Source: Membranipora membranacea
Taxonomy: Eukaryota > Bryozoa > Gymnolaemata > Cheilostomatida > Membraniporidae
Assembly: GCA_914767715.1 (NCBI GenBank)
Contig: OU612066.1
Span: 23,968,283-24,032,282, forward strand
Reading direction: 5' to 3'
DNA length: 64,000 bases
In this document: positions 1 through 11,000 of the stretch, one piece after another
How the letters are laid out: each line of letters starts with the position of its first letter
Position numbering within the stretch: the first letter of the stretch is position 1
Made by a program: the position numbers and the translations under genes
Notes under the pieces: generated by a model
Databases searched by the model: none
What the model was told of the DNA's origin: nothing
The model's input: only the letters and a program-made list of their open reading frames with translations

Positions 1-428
1 TCAGAGCAGTAGACTCTCTCTTGTTTCTGGACACTTGGGAACATAGTTTACAGTCGATTCTTTTTTGCTTATTTTCATTGTTTTATCAATGGTTACAGAA
101 ATTGAATTGAAAGAATTGATTAATGAAGCCAGAATTTTAGTTTGAGGAACATTCAGAGAATAAAGTACCAAAATCTAAGTTGAAGTGAAATAGCAGAAGC
201 TTGTACCCATAGGGGGACCATGGAAGTAGTTAGATCAAGGAGGGGAGCAACTCTGAATTCAGGCAAATGGACCATACATGGTCTAATAAGTAGTTCTATT
301 CTAGGTAAAAGTTCGGAAAATTAATCCCACAGGTGGCAACAATTTATTTCAATAGTTACAAGACGTTTATCCTTAAGAGCCGTCCCAACAGAGTTTTTTT
401 TAAATTTTCTATTGTCATATCGTTACAG
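1..428. other. Intronic sequence at left edge
   Basis: Non-coding sequence before the first recognisable exon of the KEN-domain gene. It ends in a 3' splice site (ttacag at 423-428). The upstream exons, expected to encode the kinase or pseudokinase part, lie outside the window or were not recognised here. Positions 240-285 hold one copy of a short dispersed repeat, annotated separately. Confidence 0.5.
240..285 (+). repeat. Dispersed short repeat A, copy 1
   Basis: The segment has the order GGGGAGCAACTC, a short spacer, CAGGCAAATGGACCA, then a short inverted part ending ATGGTCTA. Related copies are at 609-656 (opposite strand) and 58060-58107. It is probably a small non-autonomous element or a fragment of one. 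No coding capacity. Confidence 0.55.
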
Positions 429-3400
429 ACACCCATTCTTCTGGAGTAAAATGAATCAGATTAAATTCTTAGCAGCAGTTGGTAAGCAGCCAGAGATCAG
501 AAGCGGGTGAGTTGATGTCCCTAATACGTAATACACCTATACATCGATATTATTTTCCTCACAAATATGTCTCAATATTGATGCATGCCTACCTTCAATA
601 AAAAAGCCTGACCAAGTTTGGTCCAGTTGCCTGCATTTGGAGTTGCTCCCCCTCCACTGGTCACGAAGCATGACATCTGGACGATAAGCAACTAATATGC
701 TGGCAAACTTGATCAAACTTGAACAAGATGCAAAATACATCAGCAGAGGGTGTGTCCTCTGGCTGCATATATTTAACAATCTCCAGGTAAATTGTTGGCA
801 CTACCAAAATGAGTTACATTTTCTCTGTGATTAGCACGCTTGGTAAATTTAATACAAACCAGTTGATAATCTTGTTGTAATTGTCTGATTTTAGCATGAG
901 GACAACTGTTCTGTCTCAGATAAACAGCTATACACAAATTCTAGCCCTGTCAGATTGGGTAAGTGGTACTGATATATATATTATTAGGATGATGATGATG
1001 ATCGGATTAAATTTTTAGGTGATATTGTACTAAATTTCCACATGTGTACCCGCTGAAGTATTCTATCTTCGCTTCGTATAAAGTCATTCACTTGCATTCG
1101 CTCGCATTCAGCTATTGCAACATTTGATACATGAAATTGCTAATACAGCATGATAAATAGTTTAACACGTAATAAAATTTTTACTCAAAAAATATGTGAA
1201 GATATCATCTCACAGTTTCATTGTTCTCTTGGTTAATTTCAGAGAATTAAGCTCAAATATGTTATATTTCCTGTATTGAAGCAGTTTGTCACTTTGAATC
1301 TATGGTCAGATGTTAATCCATCTCATCTTGCTTACAGAGTGAGATTATTGATAGACGACTGTTCACACTGCTGGCCTCTTCATCCAAATACGACAGAACC
1401 TTGGGGGCTTTACTCAAATTCATAACTGATCTCCAGGACTATTATAAAGATGAGAGGTATGTGTGTAGGCCTAATTTATAACAAACTTTTTCTGGGACGG
1501 CTTTACCGTAATCCATAGAGTTATTATATACTCTAGAGTGGACAATGCAGTGCTCAAAACGTCCTACTTAATTATTGCGAAATCCGTGACGTGACGCAAT
1601 CTGGTTGTGCATGGCCAGTGCATGTATCATATAATTTATCATTGAGAATTTAGGAATTGGGTATGAAAATTTAAGTTTTAGAGCGCTTATAGCCATCTTT
1701 TCGGAAAAATTTTCATAGCACACTATGTGGAACACTTGTAGGTATTTTCACTTGCATCCATTGGAAAAATTTTCTATTTTTTTCCCATCAAAATAAGCCA
1801 AAACCCCAACCGCAAACACATCATTGTGATGAAAAAAAATTACCGGGCTAGCTTGTTTTTTCCACGTTTCTCTCAACCATAAGTTGGATTCTGTCTCTTT
1901 TACTCATATGTTAGCCATCAAGTGAGTTAATGTTATTTGTTTAGTATAGTGTGTACATATAGCTTGTGGAAAAGCTGACTGGAGGTTAAAAGTTGGCCGC
2001 TAAGTTCCGCCATTTGCAGAAGTTAGTTACATACGGTTCTGACTAAGATTCGGCGTTTAGATTTGGCTATGCCATTTAGAGCTCTAAATTCCCTCTCCGG
2101 TGGTGTCCTCTAGTTTATGAATTCGCAAAACCATTCAACCATACACAGCAGGTTTTGAAAGCATATAAATGAATGCATTTTGTAACAAACTTTTTTGATA
2201 AGTCATTGAGTATCAAGTGCATCTTTGAATGGAAAACTCACATACATACCTTTCCAGACTGACTCCAGATTTTTCAGAACAATACACACTAATGTGACAT
2301 TTTAAGTTGACGGATATTTCTGATTTCTCACCATACTTGAAATAAGGGACCATTTGCTTCAGAGCAGTCGTTGTGGATGTTTGATACAAATTTCTGGAAT
2401 GATTATTAAGACTATGGTTGTTTGTTTGTGTTTGTAAATTAGTTGAGATGGCAACTTCAGCATCATTCATAATATTTTGTATATACTCCAGTAAAGGCGC
2501 TGGCAGTTGACGCATACATGTGTATTTGTTTGCATAGTTTTGAGGGAAGGGGGATAGTGTAGTACTAGTAGAAGTGTTCAATCCTTTGAAATGACCAGAG
2601 TTAGTATTTCATACAGCTGTGATTCTCCGGTAGAAATAGATTGATGCTATAACAATATAAGAGTGGCAGCCAAAAAGTGATCCAATGAGCAATGAGGACT
2701 GACAGTAACGCCACATCTGATTTTAGCACCAATCTTAATTGATCTTCTTTGACATAAGAAACAAAAAACCGATAATAAAACCCTCAATAAAGTAACGTTA
2801 TCTGGAGAGCAAATCTGAATCTTGACATTATGTAAACTGTGACTGAAAACGAGGCAAGCTGCAAACTTTTACACCTCCGATCACTTGTTTACAGGCTACT
2901 CGTTCTTCATTTAATCAAAAATAAAATAAACCCACTGAATGTGTAACATATGAGCAAGAGAGACAGGACCCAGCTTATATGGCTGGCAAGTGGCAGTAGA
3001 AAAAACAAGCTAGCCCGGTAATTTTTTTTCATCACAATGATGTGTTTGCGGTTGGGGTTTTGGCTTATTTTGATGGGAAAAAATAGAAAATTTTTCCAAT
3101 TGCTGCAAGTGAAAATACCTACAAGTGTTCCACATAGTGTGTCATGAAAATTTTTCCGAAAAAATGGCAATAAGCGCTCTAAAACTTAAATTTTCATACC
3201 CAATTCCTAAATTCTCAATGATAAATTATATGATACAGGCACTGGCCATGCACAACCAGATTGCGTCGCGGCATGGATTTCGCAATAATTAAGTAGGACA
3301 AAAACTGATGCTATTTTTGTACACATTGACCACTCTAGAGTATATAATAACTCTATGCCTTAATCCCTCACCTATAGATCGCCGGTTTATAAGTGAAGGC

Positions 3401-4392
3401 GGCTGTAAGAGAGTAGCATATAGGCGACTATCATTTGAAGCATTTTTATATTTAGGTTGGACTAAAACTTAGTTTAATCACTGAAGCTGAATAGCTCAGT
3501 GGTAAAATGTGCGACTTGTAATCAAGAAGTTGTGAGTTCAACTACTCATTTGTAGTGAGTGAATGTGTGCCACAAAATTCAAATTTTTCAGCATATCATA
3601 TCTCTCTCACAGTCTTTCAAAATAAATAAAACATGCCAAGAACCTCATACATCATTCAGCAGAAACTGGAAGTATTGAGAACAGTTGAAAAGAATATCAA
3701 CCTTGACAAGACTGCAAGGGAATTGAACATTAATAGACGCTTGATTCAAAGATGGAGAGCTTCCAAACATCAACTACTGATATGATTCACTTATAAGACA
3801 CGGTGTCTTTTAAGACACGGTGTCTTATAGCTGTGGGGTGTCTTATGACTGGAGCATTTTTATTTTTTCTGAGGGGGGTGATTCACTTATAAGTCCAGTG
3901 ACTTATAGGTGAGGTTTTACGGTATATAAAAGAACATAAAATTTCAACACCTTTGCCAGAGTACACCATTTTCTTGCTTTATGTCATCGCCTACATGTCT
4001 TCCATCTCATAACAGCAAGAATGGTGAGAATTTTATCTGGTTGAGGTGGTGTTTTCATAATAACTATTACCGTCCTAAAATTTCTAGTCACTGGACATAA
4101 ATCCAGTCTACCTATAGTTTGCATTATTTCTAACTCAAATAATCTATGCAAAAAATATTCTCACTTACCAGTTGCACTCACCCTGTTAGATAACTGCTTG
4201 ATTAACTTTCTGATGTTTTACAATAGGAGAGGTGAGATAACTACTGTGACAGGAGCGGATATAGAGGGGTATATGATGTCACGCTTCTCCCCCTGTGTAC
4301 TGCCTGTATACCAGGTAGTGGTGAAGTCACCCCTCTGTCTACGACCCCAGGTAGAGGAAGCTCTGTACTGTAACCTCAACAGAGCTCTGTGA
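429..4392 (+). CDS. RNase L/IRE1-like protein, C-terminal KEN domain (partial, 4 exons)
   Basis: Exons 429-506, 895-958, 1338-1456 and 4227-4392 (stop TGA 4390-4392) join with consistent phases. The reading begins HPFFW, the conserved start of the kinase-extension nuclease (KEN) domain in RNase L and IRE1. It continues through LLKFITDLQDYYKDER, which aligns with the RNase L segment LLKFIRNLGEH, and ends with YMMSRFSPCVLPVY, matching the YFTSRFP..L...Y end of KEN domains. KEN domains dimerise and cut RNA in the unfolded-protein response (IRE1) or the interferon 2-5A response (RNase L). The essential Arg, Asn and His of the family (R667, N668 and H672 in human RNase L numbering, from memory) read Thr, Asp and Tyr here, so nuclease activity is doubtful. 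The kinase-like part is left of the window. The last intron (1457-4226) is swollen by nested transposons. RNase L-like is favoured over IRE1 by the LLKFI segment, but this is not certain. Confidence 0.8.
609..656 (-). repeat. Dispersed short repeat A, copy 2 (inverted)
   Basis: On the minus strand this reads GGGGGAGCAACTCC, a spacer, CAGGCAACTGGACC, AAACTTGGTC. It is the inverted partner of 240-285 within the same intron region of the KEN gene. The ORF 537-779 on this strand runs through the repeat and is not taken as a gene. Confidence 0.55.
1514..1945 (+). repeat. Left terminal inverted repeat of the foldback element
   Basis: The reverse complement matches 2925-3357 over most of its length. 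Long identical runs include the segments ending aaaaccccaaccgcaaacac and the outermost 30 bp. The arm could form a long RNA hairpin with its partner in the primary transcript. Confidence 0.75.
2925..3357 (-). repeat. Right terminal inverted repeat of the foldback element
   Basis: Inverted partner of 1514-1945. The small minus-strand ORF 2907-3170 is a by-product of this repeat. Confidence 0.75.
3486..3558 (+). other. tRNA-like segment (degenerate, tRNA-Thr-type)
   Basis: The sequence begins GCTGAATAGCTCAGTGGTAA with a perfect pol III A box (TAGCTCAGTGG, 3492-3502). It continues with an anticodon-loop-like CTTGTAA (anticodon TGT) and a near B box (GTTCAACTA, 3536-3544, last base off consensus). 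The anticodon stem does not pair well and the acceptor ends do not match, so this is not a functional tRNA. It is most likely the tRNA-derived head of a SINE, or a tRNA pseudogene caught in the transposon. Confidence 0.55.
3633..3785 (+). pseudogene. Transposase N-terminal HTH fragment (50 aa)
   Basis: The ORF starts MPRTSYIIQQKLEVL and has a middle TARELNINRRLIQRWR, a helix-turn-helix (Psq/Brinker-like) as found at the N-terminus of pogo/Tigger and related DDE transposases. It stops after 50 residues, with no DDE catalytic domain downstream. It sits inside the TIR-bounded element that ends at 3924, so it is read as a truncated transposase remnant. A small DNA-binding protein that still recognises the element ends is possible but unsupported. 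Confidence 0.6.
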
Positions 4393-5073
4393 TGAGTTAG
4401 GCTTGTACTGGGATGATGGTCTACTATGCGGGCCGATGTGAGGTCGTTTATGGATACTAGACCGACTTCGGTGGAGAAATGGATGACTACTGATATAAAG
4501 CGTAACATATACTGGTCTTATCAGCCATAGGCACTTTCGTTTTACTCAAGAGTATAATTACTTATGAGTATGATTTCTCAAAAGATTCTTGCCATCAACT
4601 TTATGAATGTTATGTTATTTGTTCAACCCAATTCACAAACTATGAATTACAATTTCACCTGTTACTGTTTTTGACACAGACCCCAAACACTTAATATCAA
4701 CCCATTTGTTCTTCATGAGTTGTTGTTGCAAAAATATAATTTATAAGAAAAGAAGATGGTTACATAGCCCAGCTGTTCTTTCTCTCAATTTATTTGAAGC
4801 ACTTGCTCCCATGCATACAAATATATAAGGAATACAAAGGTCAGGCCTTATATAAAATTTTAATTTGTTGTGTCACAGCCTTGTCTAGTAAAATGAAATT
4901 CTAAAAATACACTCATAAAATGAGAAGGTTAGAAAACCTCAAAACGTTACTGAAATAAATATTGCATAATTACACAATCATAAGAAAATTACTGGAAAAA
5001 GATCTCCGAGTGAACATGGCACCTTCAGAGTGGAAAAGTAAAGTAACAATAAATGAGTCTGACCTGTTTATAT
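4393..5073. other. Convergent 3' intergenic region between KEN gene and MCM10
   Basis: No ORF with recognisable content. A plus-strand AATAAA lies at 4954-4959 for the KEN gene and a minus-strand AATAAA (TTTATT on plus, 4789-4794) for MCM10. If both are used, the two 3' UTRs overlap in antisense by roughly 150 to 200 nt. Confidence 0.5.
4789..4794 (-). terminator. Likely poly(A) signal of MCM10
   Basis: AATAAA on the minus strand, about 280 nt after the MCM10 stop codon at 5074. Choice by position only. Confidence 0.4.
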
Positions 5074-8000
5074 CTAGTTAATGTCAAGGTTGATTTGTGA
5101 GTCATAATTTCCTAACCTGGATTCTTCATTACCCCTTAGACTGAGATCCTGTCCGGCTAATGTGACCTTCTTTTCATTGATCATACCAGCCTTACTAAAA
5201 CTGCTAGCACCACATTTTCTAAAACATAGAGAGAACAAACCAAGTGAGTGACAGACATAGTGTAATGAAGATTCATCCATACAAATAAACTGTTGATATA
5301 AAAATTTTTCAATTGCGACTTGCTTCGTTCTGTCAAGGATGCGGAATTAAATTTTCATAGATTGCCTAGCATATTGAAGTGATGTTTTGGATTGAAAATG
5401 TATTTTTCACCTGATATGAAAATTGCACAATAGGGGTGCCTTCAATATACCCTATTATTGTAGATGATAGTTGATAGAAATGTGACAATCCTATGTCTAA
5501 GAACTTACTTGCAGTTTGTAGTTGGAAACCTCTCGTTGGTAAACATTCTATCTTTACATTTGTTACATTTGAAGAAGCGCTTGATAACTTTGAGTTTCCT
5601 GTAGCTATGATTTTCTTTCTTGCATCGCTCAGCCACCCCCCAGTCTTGATAGTCACACTACAATTTGAAATTTCAGTTGGTGATTTTCTCGTGTAGCTCA
5701 TTTGGGTTTTCATGTAGATGAACATAGTGCCGCATGAGTAATATTGACATAGGCGAGGTTTTTCTCAGCAAGTTGGCTCACCACATAGATATTCCATCAA
5801 GCTTCATCTTGACAAGCTTTGATGGTGGTGGGGGAACCCCAACCACCATCAAAGCTTGTCAAGACAGGCTACACTCAGCCATATTGACTAGACACCATGT
5901 TTGAACAGTTCAAGTCTTTCTGCCGAGCCTCAGATAGGTACTACAGCAAGCATAAAATACACATTATAATATTTTATATCTTTGATTTGATATATTCCGC
6001 ATCAGATACCAATGTAAGATGTATTATGGACACTGACCTGAGGACAAAAGAACATCACTCCATCTATCCAGTGTGTATCTAACAGTTTATTCTCATAGCC
6101 TTCCTTCTTCTCCAATGTATTAAAGTATTGAGTTTCTCTATCTTCTGTTACCTTTAGGATGTGAAATGTGTGTGTAAAGCACAATTATGAAGACTACCCA
6201 AAGCAAGGAAATGTTAGACATTCTAGTGGTATAATAGTGAAAGCTGTGAGTAAGAGGTACAATCAGTGGGTGCGCTTGTTTTCATCATGAGGCTATAGGG
6301 GTCGCAAATAACATGAGTGCGAGTGGGAATGGGAGAGCATCAAGAATTGATTGCCCAAGCACCCAGTTTCTTGGCGTGTGGCTTAGTGTTTTGCTCTTTT
6401 ATTGTATCAGGAGAGCCATATTATAAAGTGTGGTGTCACAGATATAAAGCTTGCATAATCTGACACAGCATTGTAGCCAAAAGCAGGTACTATCCATTCC
6501 ATACCTCAAGCACATCTTTATACACTTGAAAAATTTAAAACCTTTCACAAATTTAAGGCAGTGCAATATTATTGTCCCAAAAAATATTTCTATCATGTTG
6601 TCGGTTTTAGTGTGACTCACCTTTTTAATTAAATGAGAATTAACCGACTTTCTATTTCTCAAAGCCTTGTATTCTTCAGAGTTCACATCAATTTTATTGA
6701 GCTTCTGACGTTTTTCTGCTGACTCCTTGGTTGACTCACCTGACTTTCTGTCACCATCTTAAAAAAAAACAAGTACTGATTCTGGACATACACAATTAAC
6801 ACCCGCACTGATCATGTGATATACTATTGCAGGTATATCTCTGATCAATAGAACATGAATGAATTCAGTAGCCTAGGTACCGCCACAAGGAATTCAATAA
6901 GAGACCCGGGCATATTTCCTGAATTAGGGGCGACACACTACTCAAACTACATTGACTCAATGATCAGAGATACACATTCTAATTGTGAAATCTTAATGTC
7001 AGTGTGACTAACATCCTCTAATAATTTTGGTTACGACCAAGAACAGCTATTGGACTCCATCGATAAAATTTCATCATGTCGGATGATCAACTCCAAAAAA
7101 GTGAGGCTTACACAGTATGTGCACAAGTGTTAAGTATTTCACTGTACCTTCTGATGAGGACCCAGATTTATTCAGTGATTTCTCCACTTTTCTTTTGATC
7201 CCTTCTTTTTGTCGATCTGAGAGATTCTTTTTTAGACTATTGACATCTTCTTTCTTAACGCCTCCCTTTTCTCGGATTCTCATCTTGGCTCTCATCTAGA
7301 GATCAGACACAAAGAGGGTAAAATGGATATTTAACAAGAATCAAAATGGATGCATAGTTTTGGTAGCAGTCCGCAGTGCCGAATCAGAGGCAAGTTCATT
7401 TACACCACAATAATAAGGGATGTAAAATACTACATGGACCATTCAGGAGATTCATGAACTGAGAAACTGGAAAAATTTTGAAGCTATGCCTACCATAGTA
7501 TATTCTTCTTTGCTAATGCCTTTTCTAATCTGAGGTGTAGCAGGACTATCCAGCACTACCAAATTCTCCGATGCTTTGTTCTTTTTTGCTGCAAAGAAGT
7601 CATTTCTCTTTGATTTTGCTTTTTCCTGTGCAATCATCTCAGCCGCTGACAAAGATTTCACATGTATCCCAGACTCGCTGCCTGTGGTGCCTGAAAATAA
7701 ACAAATTCTACTTAATCACCATACCTAGCATGCCTCATAAGGATTCGTATAATTCAAAGACTTCCCACAAGTAAGTGCAGAGTTTTGGTCAGTTGTATTC
7801 AACCCACAATTTACTCAGAGGATCTTGTCAATCACTGCACTTTTTTTCTATGTTATGTGCAAGCAAAATAAATTGCATAAATTTACGGAGTCATCTCCTT
7901 AATGTCAATGTTAAGACAATTCCTAAATACACCTTTACAAGACACTGATTGAGTTCATTTGGTATAGAGTCATCATTTGACCAAATAGGATGTATAAAGA

Positions 8001-11000
8001 AAAACATTTAGCCCATCAAATATATTAGTGGCATTGGTGTGCCCTTCTAACAGAGAAACATTATTTACATGCTCATTCAACTCTTACCCTTGAGTTCTTT
8101 GGAGATAAGATGTTTCATAAAATGCATTGATGAAGTGGACGGCTTTGCTATGAGATCTTCTAGATTTTTAGTAGCCTTATTTTTCTCAGCTTGCTTAGCA
8201 GCGATTAACCTCTCGTGATCCTCTGGTCTTATATTGAATAGATTCAGCGTGCTCTGGGCTTCTCCTCGCTGCTTAGATCTCACCAACATGCTGGTCAGAT
8301 TTACATTAGTCTTTGGTTTGCTTGGCTTCCTGAAGTAAAGAATACAAGTGATAAAAACTTCTTTTTGATTCATATGACTACCTGCCCTCAACAACATTCC
8401 TCAACATGTGCGTTCATCAACAACCATACATACATTTAAATTTGCCAAGCATTTGTTTTCATTGGATTGAGTTAGATTTTTCTCTCTTGTTTTTTTTTGC
8501 CAAGAGAGAAATATCTTAGGATGATGGTTGATGCAAATAAAAATGTGTGTATACATATATATATTTATTATATGACAAAATCCAATCCTAGGTTATGGAT
8601 CATAGGTCAAAACAAAACTACAGGCATACTTCAGTATTAATTATCTGAGAAACTCTTAATATGCATAGCAAGCATCTGGGATAACCTTTCCGCAAGTGAG
8701 CAGAGCTGAGAGAGGTTCGAGAATTTTGACGATTATGGCTGGATGGACACAGGCAAAATACAACCCACAGCGGCACAGTGTCTGAATGCTAAATTAGATT
8801 TGGGCTCGCCTGATTAGAAACCACAATATTTATATTACATATTACAACAAGCTTAGGGTAGTTTAAGCGCCCAAACTGTGCCGGGGTAGCTGGTATCAGC
8901 ATTTCAGTAACAACAGCAGCGGGAATGTAGTTGATAATGAAATGCCCATACCAGATATCCCCACACAGTTTGAGCGCCTAAACTGATCCTAGAGAGTTTA
9001 ACTTACGCCGCAGTGGAGAAGGACTGGCCACCATAGAAGATATCTTCACCTCCTCTCTTACCTTTCATTTTATTCATTATACTGGCTCTGACTGGTTCTC
9101 TTGTCGTAAATCTGAAAATAAACAAGGCTAAATCTACAGCCTTCTATAAGGACTAGGGCTTATGGTGTCATAACCCAAACAGCACCAACTCACTACATCA
9201 TGAAACGGGTGTTTTTCCGAGTTATCTCCATTGATCATTTACAGATGAGACCATACTTGTGCAAAATTCGTATAGTAAAAGACTTTGAAAGAAGATACTG
9301 TAACTGACAAATAATATATGCACAGAATTTAAATTGTTGAAACCGTTAAAATAACGAAGATTCAAGACATTTTCAGTAGGGATGATAATTTTGACTACTG
9401 CTTACAGTAATGAAACCATTGATATGAATTTATGGAGCAGTGGTAAAATACATAACGTGGCTATTTGTGGAGATCAGTATAAAACTCTGTGCCAGGATCT
9501 AAATAAAGTTGAATATCTGGCAGCTTTTACATCATGCATTGATTGACATCCAAGTAACAACCTTCAAAAACTCATGCAAGCCGCTTGACAAAATTTTACA
9601 AGGGTCAGCTTTTAACGATTCTGATATTGTAGACAAATCAAAGATGACAAATGACATAACCAACCATAAATGAATGAATAGCCATACACTTTATCAGGGT
9701 TAGCTATGTACCCCCCATCCATATCATATATACATCAGTGAATGACACGGATGGTTTATCTTCAGTGTATAACTTACGCGCTGTTTAGCTCTGATCGCGA
9801 CTTGCTGTATTTTTTATGTTCCTGCATGACGTGATATTTACATTTGTTACACAATGATTTGTTGATGATATTAGTACATTTGTTTCCCTGTTTAGTAATC
9901 GTCCCACATGTGCCAAAGTCTTTACTTGTCCCCACATGCAACATCTGACAAGCATCATTGATGCTTACTGTCGCAATACAGTTTGACTTTCCCTGCAATT
10001 AAGAAATGGTGGAATTATTGAACAATTAAACTTGGCAGTTCAACGCAGAACATATGATTCTCAGGGTGAAATTAGTATTAGTTACACTCAGACAGAATTA
10101 TAGAACAGTCCGATATATTCCCAAGATATTTACCCACTGAATTAAATTATTCTCAAGGAATGGAAATGGAAACATAACCGTATACAGTTAGAACACTCAA
10201 CACAGGGACCGATCTGGCATTGATCTGATTGGGTGCCCCTACTAGCATGAATAATACAGCCTGGGGAAAAGCCCTGTTTACAAAATTGCAAACCGTAATA
10301 AAATGCCTTCGGCGTCAATGATGGGGACAGTCCTAGAATGCTACTAGAGACTGGCTATTTTTTTCAAGCCCTTTGTTTGTCATCAGAAAGCTAATTATGC
10401 TATTCCAGATATGGAGTTCAATGTATTTACCATTTTATTATCTGTCTGATAGTATAATCATTACCTTACTGTCGCCGTTTTTCATAAAGGCTGGATTCAT
10501 TAGACCAACTAATGAAGCCACGGGAGTCTTCCAGTGTTTAGTGTACGCTGCACCAAATAAGAACAGAGTAACCTCATTCTCCACCCTGAGCATGTCCACC
10601 AGACGTAGTATTATATACTCTTTTCCACTCTAGATTAAAGGAAGAATAGTGTAAATAAAATAAACAGGTCTCAAAACTACAACAGAATTGTGGATGAATT
10701 TGTCATCAGCTATTTGATTACAATGTCTACAATCCTCCAATTGAATCAGATCATTTGCTCTAACGGTATTTCACTTCGCTGACATGGACATTGACATTTG
10801 TTGCTCCATAGCCTGAAGAAAATGATCACATTTCTGGCCATCAAATCTCAATATCCACAACAAATGAGTGCTATGTTTAAAGAAAGAGATATATTCTGGC
10901 CGGGATAAATATTGGATCAGTACAATAATAGGAATGGCCATGCTGTGAATGAAACCCATAGACAAAACACCATGTCTATGATGAATCCATTGACTTTACC

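Larger units (their letters stand above)
1514..3357. mobile_element. Foldback-type DNA element with long terminal inverted repeats
   Basis: Both ends carry catagagttattatatactc inverted, and the similarity extends about 430 bp inward (roughly 1514-1945 against 2925-3357). Two sub-blocks differ: a short one near 1545-1565 and the innermost 80 bp. The element is flanked by an 8-bp duplication with one mismatch, ccgtaatc (1506-1513) and ccttaatc (3358-3365), the duplication length of hAT and P superfamilies. It is 1844 bp and lies in the left terminal repeat of the pogo-like element, so it is the younger insertion. The central part (about 1946-2924) carries a minus-strand ORF of 122 codons (2213-2581) with no recognised domain, so no transposase is claimed. 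Confidence 0.75.
1504..3924 (+). mobile_element. Pogo/Tc1-like non-autonomous DNA transposon, split by a second element
   Basis: The outer element starts taccgtaatccctcacctat (reading across the inserted element) and ends with its inverted counterpart; the reverse complement of the right end reads taccgtaaaacctcacctat. Flanking TA fits the TA target preference of Tc1/mariner/pogo elements. Without the insertion (1514-3365, counting one target-site copy) it is about 570 bp. Inside it is a 50-codon ORF (3633-3785) with a helix-turn-helix typical of transposase N-termini, and a tRNA-like segment (3486-3558). It lies wholly in the last intron of the KEN-domain gene. Confidence 0.65.

Noticed and set aside
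3486-3558. Functional tRNA-Thr gene
   Set aside because: The anticodon stem and acceptor ends do not pair, and the B box is off consensus.
4218-4508. 96-codon ORF on the minus strand
   Set aside because: It is antisense to the last KEN exon, which has better homology and splice support.
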